From Aradus depressus (Eukaryota > Arthropoda > Insecta > Hemiptera > Aradidae), in assembly GCA_963662175.1 (NCBI GenBank), contig OY759217.1, positions 19,904,562 through 19,968,561 of the forward strand: a stretch of 64,000 nt of DNA, written 5' to 3'. Numbering within the stretch: position 1 is the stretch's first letter; every line of letters starts with the position of its first letter. The translations under genes and the position numbers were made by a program. Positions 31,880 through 43,984 of this stretch are shown here, piece by piece. Below the pieces are notes generated by a model, which saw only the letters and a program-made list of their open reading frames with translations, made no database searches and was not told the DNA's origin.

Positions 31880-34800
31880 TGTGCCGATTAATTCATTACA
31901 TCGGCAGTCATTAGGTTTTTTAAATTAAAACCCCCCTTCCCTTTTGCCGATCCCGCTGAAAATTAATAAGTGACGTCCTTATAGGATTTTGTTTTCACAA
32001 ATAAAGTTTTGTGTCGATACATTCATTACAACAGCAGTTATTAGTTTTTTTGAGTTAAGCCTCTCTCATAATCCCCCCTCCCTTAAGCCGATTCCGCTGA
32101 AAATTAATAAGTGACGTCCTTATAGGATTTTGTTTTCACAAATAAAGTTTTGTGTCGATACATTCATTACAACGGCAGTTATTAGTGTTTTTGAGTTAAA
32201 CCTCTCTCATAATCCCCCCTCCCTTAAGCCGATTCCGCTGAAAATTAATAAGTGACCTCCTTATAGGATTTTGTTTTCACAAATAAAGTTTTGTGTCGAT
32301 ACATTCATTACAACGGCAGTTATTAGTTTTTTTGAGTTAAGCCTCTCTCATAATCCCCCCTCCCTTTAGCCGATTCCGCTGAAAATTAATAAGTGACGTC
32401 CTTATAGGATTTTGTTTTCACAAATAAAGTTTCGTGTCGATACATTCATTACAACGGCAGTTATTATTGTTTTTGAGATAAGCCTCTCTCCTAATCCCCC
32501 CTCCCTTTTGCCGATTCGGCTGAAAATCAATAGCTGTTGTCCTTAGTGGGTACTGGTAACACATATACACTTTCATGTCGATAGATTCATTACAACGGCA
32601 GTTATTACTGTTTTTGAGTTAAGCCTCTCCCATAATCCCCCCTCCCTTTAGCCAATTCCGCTGAAAATTAATAAGTGACGTCCTTATAGGATTTTGTTTT
32701 CACAAATAAAGTTTTGTGTCGATACATTCATTACAACGGCAGTTATTAGTTTTTTTGAGTTAAGCCTCTCTCATAATCCCCCCTCCCTTTAGCCGATTCC
32801 GCTGAAAATTAATAAGTGACGTCCTTATAGGATTTTGTTTTCACAAATAAAGTTTCGTGTCGATACATTCATTACAACGGCAGTTATTATTGTTTTTGAG
32901 ATAAGCCTCTCTCCTAATCCCCCCTCCCTTTTGCCGATTCGGCTGAAAATCAATAGCTGTTGTCCTTAGTGGGTACTGGTAACACATATACACTTTCATG
33001 TCGATAGATTCATTACAACGGCAGTTATTACTGTTTTTGAGTTAAGCCTCTCCCATAATCCCCCCTCCCTTTAGCCAATTCCGCTGAAAATTAATAAGTG
33101 ACGTCCTTATAGGATTTTGTTTTCACAAATAAAGTTTTGTGTCGATACATTCATTACAACGGCAGTTATTAGTTTTTTTGAGTTAAGCCTCTCTCATAAT
33201 CCCCCCTCCCTTTAGCCGATTCCGCTGAAAATTAATAAGTGACGTCCTTATAGGATTTTGTTTTCACAAATAAAGTTTGAGTCGATACATTCATTACAAC
33301 GGCAGTTATTATTGTTTTTGAGATAAGCCTCTCTCCTAATCCCCCCTCCCTTTTGCCGATTCGGCTGAAAATCAATAGCTGTTGTCCTTAGTGGGTACTG
33401 GTAACACATATACACTTTCATGTCGATAGATTCATTACAACGGCAGTTATTACTGTTTTTGAGTTAAGCCTCTCCCATAATCCCCCCTCCCTTTAGCCAA
33501 TTCCGCTGAAAATTAATAAGTGACGTCCTTATAGGATTTTGTTTTCACAAATAAAGTTTTGTGTCGATACATTCATTACAACGGCAGTTATTAGTTTTTT
33601 TGAGTTAAGCCTCTCTCATAATCCCCCCTCCCTTTAGCCGATTCCGCTGAAAATTAATAAGTGACCTCCTTATAGGATTTTGTTTTCACAAATAAAGTTT
33701 TGTGTCGATACATTCATTACAACGGCAGTTATTAGTTTTTTTGAGTTAAGCCTCTCTCATAATCCCCCCTCCCTTTAGCCGATTCCGCTGAAAATTAATA
33801 AGTGACGTCCTTATAGGATTTTGTTTTCACAAATAAAGTTTCGTGTCGATACATTCATTACAACGGCAGTTATTATTGTTTTTGAGATAAGCCTCTCTCC
33901 TAATCCCCCCTCCCTTTTGCCGATTCGGCTGAAAATCAATAGCTGTTGTCCTTAGTGGGTACTGGTAACACATATACACTTTCATGTCGATAGATTCATT
34001 ACAACGGCAGTTATTACTGTTTTTGAGTTAAGCCTCTCCCATAATCCCCCCTCCCTTTAGCCAATTCCGCTGAAAATTAATAAGTGACGTCCTTATAGGA
34101 TTTTGTTTTCACAAATAAAGTTTTGTGTCGATACATTCATTACAACGGCAGTTATTAGTTTTTTTGAGTTAAGCCTCTCTCATAATCCCCCCTCCCTTTA
34201 GCCGATTCCGCTGAAAATTAATAAGTGACGTCCTTATAGGATTTTGTTTTCACAAATAAAGTTTGAGTCGATACATTCATTACAACGGCAGTTATTATTG
34301 TTTTTGAGATAAGCCTCTCTCCTAATCCCCCCTCCCTTTTGCCGATTCGGCTGAAAATCAATAGCTGTTGTCCTTAGTGGGTACTGGTAACACATATACA
34401 CTTTCATGTCGATAGATTCATTACAACGGCAGTTATTACTGTTTTTGAGTTAAGCCTCTCCCATAATCCCCCCTCCCTTTAGCCAATTCCGCTGAAAATT
34501 AATAAGTGACGTCCTTATAGGATTTTGTTTTCACAAATACACTTTCGTGTTGATACATTCATTACAACGGCAGTTATTATTGTTTTTGAGATAAGCCTCT
34601 CTCCTAATCCCCCCTCCCTTTTGCCGATTCGGCTGAAAATCAATAGCTGTTGTCCTTAGTGGGTACTGGTAACACATATACACTTTCGTGTCGATAGATT
34701 CATTACAACGGCAGTTATTATTGTTTTTGAGATAAGCCTCTCCCCTAATCCCCCCTCCATTTTGCCGATTTGGCTGAAAATCAATAGCTGTAGTCCTTAG

Positions 34801-37800
34801 TGGGTACTGGTAACACATATACACTTTCATGTCAATAGATTTATTACAACGACAGTTATTACTAATTTTGAGTTAAGCCTCTCCCCTAATCCCCCTCCCT
34901 TTTGCCGATTTGGCTGAAAATCAATAGCTGTTGTCCTTAGTGGGTTCTGGGAACACATATACACTTTCGTGTCGATACATTCATTACAACGGCAGTTATA
35001 AGTGTTTTTGAGTTAAGCCTCTCCCCTAATCCCCCCTCCCTTCTGCCGATTTGGCTGAAAATCAATAGCTGTAGTCCTTAGTGGGTACTAAGAACACATA
35101 TACACTTTCGTGTCGATACATTCATTACAACGGCAGTTATTAGTTTTTTTGAGTTAAGCCTCTCTCATAATCCCCCCTCCCTTAAGCCGATTCCGCTGAA
35201 AATTAATAAGTGACGTCCTTATAGGATTTTGTTTTCACAAATAATTTTTGTGTCGATACATTCATTACAACGGCAGTTATTAGTGTTTTTGAGTTAAGCC
35301 TCTCCCATAATCCCCCCTCCCATTAGCCAATTCCGCTGAAAATTAATAAGTGACGTCCTTATAGGATTTTGTTTTCACAAATAAAGTTTTGTGTCGATAC
35401 ATTCATTACAACGGCAGTTATTATTGTTTTTGAGATAAGCCTCTCTCCTAATCCCCCCTCCCTTTAGCCGATTCCGCTTAAAATTAATAAGTGACGTCCT
35501 TATTGGATTTTGTTTTCACAAATAAAGTTTTGAGTCGATACATTCATTACAACGGCAGTTATTAGGGTTTTTGAGTTAAGCCTCTCTCCTAATCCCCCCT
35601 CCCTTTTGCCGATTTGGCTGAAAATCAATAGCTGTAGTCCTTAGTGGGTACTGGGAACACATATACATTTTCGTGTCGATACATTCATTACAACGGCAGT
35701 TACTAGGGTTTTTGAGTTAAGCCTCTCCCCTAATCCCCCCTCCCTTTTGCCGATTTGGCTGAAAATCAATAGCTGTTGTCCTTAGTGGGTTCTGGGAACA
35801 CATATACACTTTCGTGTCGATACATTCATTACAACGGCAGTTATGAGTGTTTTTGAGTTAAGCCTCTCTCCTAATCCCCCCTCCCTTTTGCCGATTTGGC
35901 TGAAAATCAATAGCTGTTGTCCTTAGTGGGTACAGGTAACACATATACACTTTCATGTCGATAGATTCATTACAACGGCAGTTATTATTGTTTTTGAGTT
36001 AAGCCTCTCCCCTAATCCCCCCTCCCTTTTGCCGATTTGGCTGAAAATCAATAGCTGTTGTCCTTGGTGGGTTCTGAGAACACATATACACTTTCGTGTC
36101 GATACATTCATTACAACGACAGTTATTATTGTTTTTGAGATAAGCCTCTCTCCCAATCCCCCCTCCCTTCTGCCGATTTTGCTGAATATCAATAGCTGTT
36201 GTCCTTAGTGGGTACTGGTAACACATATACACTTTCATGTCGATAGATTCATTACAACGGCAGTTATTACTGTTTTTGAGTTAAGCCTCTCTCCTAATCC
36301 CCCCTCCCTTTTGCCGATTCCGCTGAAAATTAATAAGTGACGTCCTTATAGGATTTTGTTTTCACAAATAAAGTTTTGTGTCGATACATTCATTACAACA
36401 GCAGTTATTAGTTTTTTTGAGTTAAGCCTCTCTCATAATCCCCCTTCCCTTAAGCCGATTCCGCTGAAAATTAATAAGTGACGTCCTTATAGGATTTTGT
36501 TTTCACAAATAAAGTTTTGTGTCGATACATTCATTACAACGGCAGTTATTAGTGTTTTTGAGTTAAACCTCTCTCATAATCCCCCCTCCCTTAAGCCGAT
36601 TCCGCTGAAAATTAATAAGTGACGTCCTTATAGGATTTTGTTTTCAAAAATAAAGTTTTGTGTCGATACATTCATTACAACGGCAGTTATTAGTGTTTTT
36701 GAGTTAAACCTCTCTCATAATCCCCCCTCCCTTAAGCCGATTCCGCTGAAAATTAATAAGTGACCTCCTTATAGGATTTTGTTTTCACAAATAAAGTTTT
36801 GTGTTGATACATTCATTACAACGGCAGTTATTATTGTTTTTGAGTTAAGCCTCTCTCATAATCCCCCCTCCCTTTAGCCGATTCCGCTGAAAATTAATAA
36901 GTGACGTCCTTATAGGATTTTGTTTTCACAAATAAAGTTTTGTGTCGATACATTCATTACAACGGCAGTTATTATTGTTTTTGAGATAAGCCTCTCTCCT
37001 AATCCCCCCTCCCTTTAGCCGATTCCGCTTAAAATTAATAAGTGACGTCCTTATTGGATTTTGTTTTCACAAATAAAGTTTTGAGTCGATACATTCATTA
37101 CAACGGCAGTTATTAGGGTTTTTGAGTTAAGCCTCTCTCCTAATCCCCCCTCCCTTTTGCCGATTTGGCTGAAAATCAATAGCTGTAGTCCTTAGTGGGT
37201 ACTGGGAACACATATACATTTTCGTGTCGATACATTCATTACAACGGCAGTTACTAGGGTTTTTGAGTTAAGCCTCTCCCCTAATCCCCCCTCCCTTTTG
37301 CCGATTTGGCTGAAAATCAATAGCTGTTGTCCTTAGTGGGTTCTGGGAACACATATACACTTTCGTGTCGATACATTCATTACAACGGCAGTATTACTGT
37401 TTTTGAGTTAAGCCTCTCTCCTAATCCCCCCTCCCTTTTGCCGATTCCGCTGAAAATTAATAAGTGACCTCCTTATAGGATTTTGTTTTCACAAATAAAG
37501 TTTTGTGTTGATACATTCATTACAACGGCAGTTATTATTGTTTTTGAGTTAAGCCTCTCTCATAATCCCCCCTCCCTTTAGCCGATTCCGCTGAAAATTA
37601 ACAAGTGACGTCCTTATAGGATTTTGTTTTCACAAATGAAGTTTCGTGTCGATACATTCATTACAACGGCAGTTATTATTGTTTTTGAGATAAGCCTCTC
37701 TCCTAATCCCCCTTCCCTTTTGCCGATTTGGCTGAAAATCAATAGCTGTAGTCCTTAGTGGGTACTGGTAACACATATACATTTTCATGTCGATAGATTT

Positions 37801-40800
37801 ATTACAACGCAGTTATTACTGTTTTTGAGTTAAGCCTCTCCCCTAATCCCCCCTCCCTTTTGCCGATTTGGCTGAAAATCAATAGCTGTTGTCCTTGGTG
37901 GGTTCTGGGAACACATATACACTTTCGTGTCGATACATTCATTACAACGACAGTTATTGATGTTTATGAGATAAGCCTCTCTCCTAATCCCCTCTCCCTT
38001 CTGCCGATTTGGCTGAATATCAATAGCTGTAGTCCTTAGTGGGTACTGGGAACACATATACACTTTCGTGTCGATACATTCATTACAATGGCAGTTATAA
38101 GTGTTTTTGAGTTAAGCCTCTCCCCTAATCCCCCCTTCCTTTTGCCGATTCCGCTGAAAATTAATAAGTGACGTCCTTATAGGATTTTGTTTTCACAAAT
38201 AAAGTTTTGTTTCGATACATTCATTACAACAGCAGTTATTAGTTTTTTTGAGTTAAGCCTCTCTCATAATCCCCCTTCCCTTAAGCCGATTCCGCTGAAA
38301 ATTAATAAGTGACGTCCTTATAGGATTTTGTTTTCACAAATAAAGTTTTGTGTCGATACATTCATTACAACGGCAGTTATTAGTGTTTTTGAGTTAAACC
38401 TCTCTCATAATCCCCCCTCCCTTAAGCCGATTCCGCTGAAAATTAATAAGTGACCTCCTTATAGGATTTTGTTTTCACAAATAAAGTTTTGTGTTGATAC
38501 ATTCATTACAACGGCAGTTATTATTGTTTTTGAGTTAAGCCTCTCTCATAATCCCCCCTCCCTTTAGCCGATTCCGCTGAAAATTAACAAGTGACGTCCT
38601 TATAGGATTTTGTTTTCACAAATGAAGTTTCGTGTCGATACATTCATTACAACGGCAGTTATTATTGTTTTTGAGATAAGCCTCTCTCCTAATCCCCCTT
38701 CCCTTTTGCCGATTTGGCTGAAAATCAATAGCTGTAGTCCTTAGTGGGTACTGGTAACACATATACACTTTCATGTCGATAGATTTATTACAACGGCAGT
38801 TATTACTGTTTTTGAGTTAAGTCTCTCCCCTAATCCCCCCTCCCTTTTGCCGATTTGGCTGAAAATCAATAGCTGTTGTCCTTGGTGGGTTCTGGGAACA
38901 CATATACACTTTCGTGTCGATACATTCATTACAACGACAGTTATTGATGTTTTTGAGATAAGCCTCTCTCCTAATCCCCTCTCCCTTCTGCCGATTTGGC
39001 TGAATATCAATAGCTGTAGTCCTTAGTGGGTACTGGGAACACATATACACTTTCGTGTCGATACATTCATTACAATGGCAGTTATAAGTGTTTTTGAGTT
39101 AAGCCTCTCCCCTAATCCCCCCTCCCTTCTGCCGATTTGGCTGAATATCAATAGCTGTAGTCCTTAGTGGGTACTGGGAACACATATACACTTTCGTGTC
39201 GATACATTCATTACAACGGCAGTTATAAGTGTTTTTGAGTTAAGCCTCTCCCCTAATCCCCCCTCCCTTAAGCCGATGCCGCTGAAAATTAATAAGTGAC
39301 GTCCTTATAGGATTTTGTTTTCACAAATAAAGTTTCGTGTCGATACATTCATTACAACGGCAGTTATTAGTGTTTTTGAGTTAAGCCTCTCCCATAAACC
39401 CCCCCTCCCTTTAGCCAATTCCGCTGAAAATTAATAAGTGAAGTCCTTATAGGATTTTGTTGTCACAAATAAAGTTTTGTGTCGATACATTCATTACAAC
39501 GGCAGTTATTATTGTTTTTGAGATAAGCCTCTCTCCTAATCCCCCCTCCCTTTAGCCGATTCCGCTTAAAATTAATAAGTGACGTCCTTATAGGATTTTG
39601 TTTTCACAAATAAAGTTTTGAGTCGACACATTCATTACAACGGCAGTTATTAGCGTTTTTGAGTTATGCCTCTCTCCTAATCCCCCCTCCCTTTTGCCGA
39701 TTTGGCTGAAAATCAATAGCTGTAGTCCTTAGTGGGTACTGGGAACACATATACATTTTCGTGTTGATACATTCATTACAACGGCAGTTACTAGGGTTTT
39801 TGAGTTAAGCCTCTCCCCTAATCCCCCCTCCATTTTGCCGATTTGGCTGAAAATCAATAGCTGTTGTCCTTAGTGGGTTCTGGGAACACATATACACTTT
39901 CGTGTCGATACATTCATTACAACGGCAGTTATTAGTGTTTTTGAGTTAAGCCTCTCCCCTAATCCCCCCTCCCTTTTGCCGATTTGGCAGAAAATCAATA
40001 GCTGTAGTCCTTAGAGGGTACTGGGAACACATATACACTTTCGTGTCGATACATTCATTACAACGGCAGTTATTATTGTTTTTGAGATAAGCCTCTCTCC
40101 TAATCCGCCCTCCCTTTTGCCGATTTGGCTGAAAATCAATAGCTGTTGTCCTTAGTGGGTACTGGTAACACATATACATTTTCATGTCGATAGATTCATT
40201 ACAACGGCAGTTATTACTGTTTTTGAGTTAAGCCTTTCCCCTAATCCCCCCTCCCTTTTGCCGATTTGGCTGAAAATCAATAGCTGTTGTCCTTGGTGGG
40301 TTCTGGGAACACATATACACTTTCGTGTCGATACATTCATTACAACGACAGTTATTATTGTTTTTGAGATAAGCCTCTCTCCCAATCCCCCCTCCCTTCT
40401 GCCGATTTGGCTGAATATCAATAGCTGTAGTCCTTAGTGGGTACTGGGAACACATATACACTTTCGTGTCGATACATTCATTACAACGGCAGTTATTAGT
40501 TTTTTTGAGTTAAGCCTCTCTCATAATCCCCCCTCCCTTAAGCCGATTCCGCTGAAAATTAATAAGTGACGTCCTTATAGGATTTTGTTTTCACAAATAA
40601 AGTTTCGTGTCGATACATTCATTACAACGGCAGTTATTAGTGTTTTTGAGTTAAGCCTCTCCCATAATCCCCCCTCCCTTTAGCCAATTCCGCTGAAAAT
40701 TAATAAGTGACGTCCTTATAGGATTTTGTTTTCACAAATAAAGTTTTGTGTCGATACATTCATTACAACGGCAGTTATTAGTTTTTTTGAGTTAAGCCTC

Positions 40801-42035
40801 TCTCATAATCTCCCCTCCCTATAGCCGATTCCGCTGAAAATTAATAAGTGACGTCCTTATAGGAGTTTGTTTTCACAAATAAAGTTTTGAGTCGATACAT
40901 TCATTACAACGGCAGTTATTAGTGTTTTTGTGTTAAGCCTCTCCCCTAATCCCCCCTCCCTTTTGCCGATTTGGCAGAAAATCAATAGCTGTAGTCCTTA
41001 GTGGGTACTGGGAACACATATACACTTTCGTGTCGATACATTCATTACAACGGCAGTTATTATTGTTTTTGAGATAAGCCTCTCTCCTAACCCCCCGTCC
41101 CTTTTGCCGATTTGGCTGAAAATCAATAGCTGTTGTCCTTAGTGGGTACTGGTAACACATATACACTTTCATGTCGATAGATTCATTACAACGGCAGTTA
41201 TTAGTGTTTCGAGTTAAGCTTCTCCCCTAATCCCCCCTCCCTTCTGCCGATTTGGCTGAATATCAATAGCTGTTGTCCTTAGTTAGTACTGGGAACACAT
41301 ATACACTTTCGTGTCGATACATTCATTACAACGGCAGTTATAAGTGTTTTTGAGTTAAGCCTCTCCCCTAATCCCCCCTCCCTTCTGCCGATTTGGCTGA
41401 AAATCAATAGCTGTTGTCCTTAGTGGGTACTAGGAACACATATACACTTTCGTGTCGATACATTCATAACACCGGCAGTTGTTAGTGTTTTTGAGTTAAG
41501 CCTCTCTCCTAATCCGCCCTCCCTTTTGCCGATTTGGCTGAAAATCAATAGCTGTTGTCCTTAGTGGGTACTGGTAACACATATACACTTTCATGTCGAT
41601 AGATTCATTACAACGGCAGTTATTAGTGTTTCGAGTTAAGCTTCTCCCCTAATCCCCCCTCCCTTCTGCCGATTTGGCTGAATATCAATAGCTGTAGTCC
41701 TTAGTTAGTACTGGGAACACATATACACTTTCGTGTCGATACATTCATTACAACGGCAGTTATAAGTGTTTTTGAGTTAAGCCTCTCCCCTAATCCCCCC
41801 TCCCTTCTGCCGATTTGGCTGAAAATCAATAGCTGTTGTCCTTAGTGGGTACTAGGAACACATATACACTTTCGTGTCGATACATTCATAACACCGGCAG
41901 TTGTTAGTGTTTTTGAGTTAAGCCTCTCTCCTAATCCGCCCTCCCTTTTGCCGATTTGGCTGAAAATCAATAGCTGTTGTCCTTAGTGGGTTCTGGGAAC
42001 ACATATACACTTTCGTGTCGATATATTCATTCTAT
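31880..42035. repeat. 10-kb satellite array of 141-bp monomers
   Basis: About 72 monomers, with GTGTCGATACATTCATTACA recurring every 141 bp (32011, 32152, 32293, 32434 and on). All share ACGGCAGTTATTA, TTTTTGAGTTAAGCCTCTC and a CCCCCCTCCCTTT core. Two half-unit types alternate: type A with AATAAGTGACGTCCTTATAG and type B with AATAGCTGTTGTCCTTAGTG. Higher-order repeats are visible: trimers of about 423 bp (A-A-B) at 32.4-34.5 kb and 7-mers of 987 bp at 37.8-41.2 kb. Since 141 = 3 x 47, long minus-strand frames survive; they are not genes. The array lies in the putative intron 1 of the nested gene and in DIP's large intron. Confidence 0.97.
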
Positions 42036-42160
42036 CGGATTTTAGACATTTTTATTTGTATTCTAGATGTCGGAAATCATGAAATTATGTTGAAAACTTG
42101 GCATCTCAATTTTGACTGATTACATAACTTCCTCTATACATATATAGCTGGGTATGTAAT
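42036..42160 (+). repeat. Right (3') module of the 141-bp satellite element
   Basis: After the last monomer: ATGAAATTATGTTGAAAACT, TTTTGACTGATTACATAACT, TCCTCTATAC and a TATAGCTGGG end. Copies of the same module end the short versions at 52139-52315, 57650-57845 and 62120-62360, and lie in the foldback near 26650-26740. Confidence 0.7.
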
Positions 42161-42298
42161 AACGCAAGGAAATATTAGGTGACACCAATTTAAATCTCTC
42201 ACTGCCCAACTGTCCAGAGTCAGTCCTTGGGCAAAATAGATGGTCCCTTCCTCTCTCAATACCTTTTATGTCTCGTCTCATTTATTTTTTTATTTTAG

Positions 42299-42443
42299 TT
42301 GAATTGTACAGTGATGGAATGCCATTCACGGAAGAAAGAACACTCTCATTCAACAGATTAGCGCCAGTCTTCTCTGATATGATTAATATACATTATTATA
42401 TGAATAATGAATATAGGAGTAACCTGGATGCATACAACATTCG
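42299..42443 (+). CDS. Nested gene exon 2
   Basis: The acceptor is a T-rich tract ending TTTTATTTTAG and the donor is ATTCG|GTAAGT, both strong. Only one frame is open throughout: two leading bases (TT), 47 codons from ELYSDGMPFTEERTLSF through NRLAPVFSDMINIHYYM to NNEYRSNLDAYNI, then CG. The CG completes an Arg codon with the first G of exon 43247-43388, so the 2-3 junction is phase-consistent. No cysteine in this exon. Joined directly to exon 1 (phase 0), the frame would be lost and stop after 20 codons. A weak donor at 31284 or 31287, or an unseen exon, would restore it. No family recognised. Confidence 0.6.
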
Positions 42444-42604
42444 GTAAGTTTTTGTTAATTTTACCTCAAAACTCCTCATTGCAATCTTGGGTCCATACAA
42501 TATTTTCTTAAATATCTACCTATGAAATTATTTTTATGAAAAAAATGTATGAATATATATTTATAATATATTATATATACATATGTATAAGTAATAGACG
42601 ACCT

Positions 42605-42925
42605 AGGTAACTAGTTACTCATGTCCAAGCTTTACCTACGAGGTGATATCAGCTACTACCAGAGAGCTCTTTAGTCACTCTGGTGGACATGACCCTGAAT
42701 ATACTTTGGGAGTCCTAAATTGTGCCTGCTCTAAATTTTTATTCACTTAGGTAGGGTTCTTTAACAGAGTACCTGACGTCGTACAGACACGGGACCATCA
42801 TTTAACGCCCAATCCGGAGGACGATATGCTCAAGGTTAATTCACATCCCACCAAAAGAGAAACCTAATGGCCTCGGCCGGGTTTTGAACCCGCGATCTTG
42901 AGCTCTGTAAGTAAGCACGGATACC
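42605..42925 (-). repeat. SINE-B copy in nested-gene intron 2
   Basis: Diverged full-length outline: tail-side ACTCATGTCCAAGCTTTACC, middle GAGTACCTGACGTCGTACAG, head-side GGGTTTTGAACCCGCGATCT. The head merges into other sequence at about 42925. Confidence 0.75.
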
Positions 42926-42974
42926 GGGGCGGGAGGATTAGGTGGAAGGCTTAACACCAACAGTCTTTGATGAA

Positions 42975-43080
42975 ATGATTCTGAGCGTCAACTGGTTTTG
43001 GAGGGGGAGCGAAAAGTTAATTAATTAATTCGTTCTGAGGACGTACATCGCCGGTGATTCACCGACCACTTTTCATTTTA
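42975..43080 (-). repeat. Satellite-element left module, isolated and inverted
   Basis: AACTGGTTTTGGAGGGGGAG, AAAGTTAATTAATTAATTCG and GCCGGTGATTCACCGACC match, in reverse orientation, the module at 31745-31855 and 55688-55765. Confidence 0.6.
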
Positions 43081-43246
43081 TACAATTCATGGATACCTTC
43101 ATTACACTTCCTGTTATTTTATTTCTACATAAAAATAACAAGAAGTATACACATTCGGAAAATATGTAGAATGTTGACCTTGGATATCTGGGGGTGGGGT
43201 CAGCTTGTAATGTAATCTTCAACGCCACTCCTGGCTACTGTTTCAG

Positions 43247-43388
43247 GTTTTGCGATGCTGCTGCAATTACTACAAAACAAGTGCAGAAGGAAACAGACGA
43301 TTATAAAATGATTCGCAATTTTCAGTTTTCTGTAAAGAATTGTGATGGATCTATAACTTTCGCTTGTCACAAGACATCACTGGACTAA
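43247..43388 (+). CDS. Nested gene exon 3 (C-terminus, stop codon)
   Basis: Acceptor GGCTACTGTTTCAG, then one base completing Arg, then FCDAAAITTKQVQKETDDYK, MIRNFQFSVKNCDGSITF and ACHKTSLD before TAA at 43386-43388. Three cysteines here plus one in exon 1 would give four in the mature protein, i.e. possibly two disulphides. The total product would be roughly 130 residues with signal peptide: small, secreted, single-domain. Poly(A) signals AATAAA lie at 43548-43553 and 43557-43562, so the transcript probably ends near 43580. I do not recognise the family; binding, salivary or defence roles are all possible and none is shown. Confidence 0.65.
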
Positions 43389-43547
43389 GGGGGAGTACAT
43401 TGGACATGATGCTGCTACGATTAGGAAATATTCTGGGAACTATAAAAAAATGAATTTGCATTATTTATTATTTCATGTATTTACAATGTTATTCCTTTAC
43501 TTATTTTTCAGTTTGCTTTACTTCGTATCATCATTTATGTTATAAAT

Positions 43548-43562
43548 AATAAACATAATAAA
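43548..43562 (+). terminator. Polyadenylation signals of nested gene
   Basis: Two overlapping-range AATAAA hexamers, at 43548-43553 and 43557-43562, about 160-175 bp after the stop codon in AT-rich sequence. Confidence 0.5.
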
Positions 43563-43687
43563 AATGTTTAAAAAATACTGAAAATATGTAGAATTTAAAG
43601 AAAATAATTATTAAAGAAAGGCTTAATTTTTTTGTGGAATAGACAACATTTAAATATTTTTGAATAAATAATTTGTTTTATTTATTT

Positions 43688-43860
43688 ACTGGCAGGTAAG
43701 TGGGCGACGTGATATTACTTAACCTGAAGTTACTTCCTACCCCCACTTACCTCTCCTACAGGAGGAAATTTATCTACTGGCAGGTAAGTGGCGACGTGAT
43801 ATCACTTAACCTGAAGTTACTTCTTACCCCCTCCCACCACTGAAGGAAAATCTAAGTACA
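43688..43860. repeat. 88-bp poly(C)-type satellite, left block
   Basis: GGCAGGTAAGTGGGCGACGT starts at 43691 and recurs at 43779 (period 88). Units include ATTACTTAACCTGAAGTTAC, TTCTTACCCCC and CTCTCCTACAGGAGGAAATT. Other blocks lie at 48138-48542, 51406-51486 and 51841-51900. Confidence 0.85.
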
Positions 43861-43973
43861 TATGAGTCGTCCAGTTGCAAAAGCAGTTAAATCCACTTGA
43901 ATTGTTTTTTAGCCAATCAGTAAAAACTCATCAAATTTTGTCTTTTTTACGTAAGGCAGAACCTTTGTTCATC
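43861..43973. repeat. Direct repeat bounding the LINE pair, left copy
   Basis: AGTCGTCCAGTTGCAAAAGC, AGTTAAATCCACTTGAATTG and GTAAGGCAGAACCTTTGTTC occur again, almost unchanged, at 51920-52032. The left copy breaks at a poly(C) tract (43975-43999). Confidence 0.92.
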
Positions 43974-43984
43974 CCCCCCCCCCT

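Noticed and set aside
34531..41172. Many overlapping minus-strand ORFs of 77-99 codons with a repeating KVYMCYQYPLRTTAI-like product
   Set aside because: They are frames of the 141-bp satellite; 141 is 3 x 47, so an open frame persists across monomers. No start context, no single-copy sequence.
31880..42035. CRISPR-like array of regularly spaced repeats
   Set aside because: Monomers are contiguous and similar over their full length, with no unique spacers, in a eukaryotic intron.
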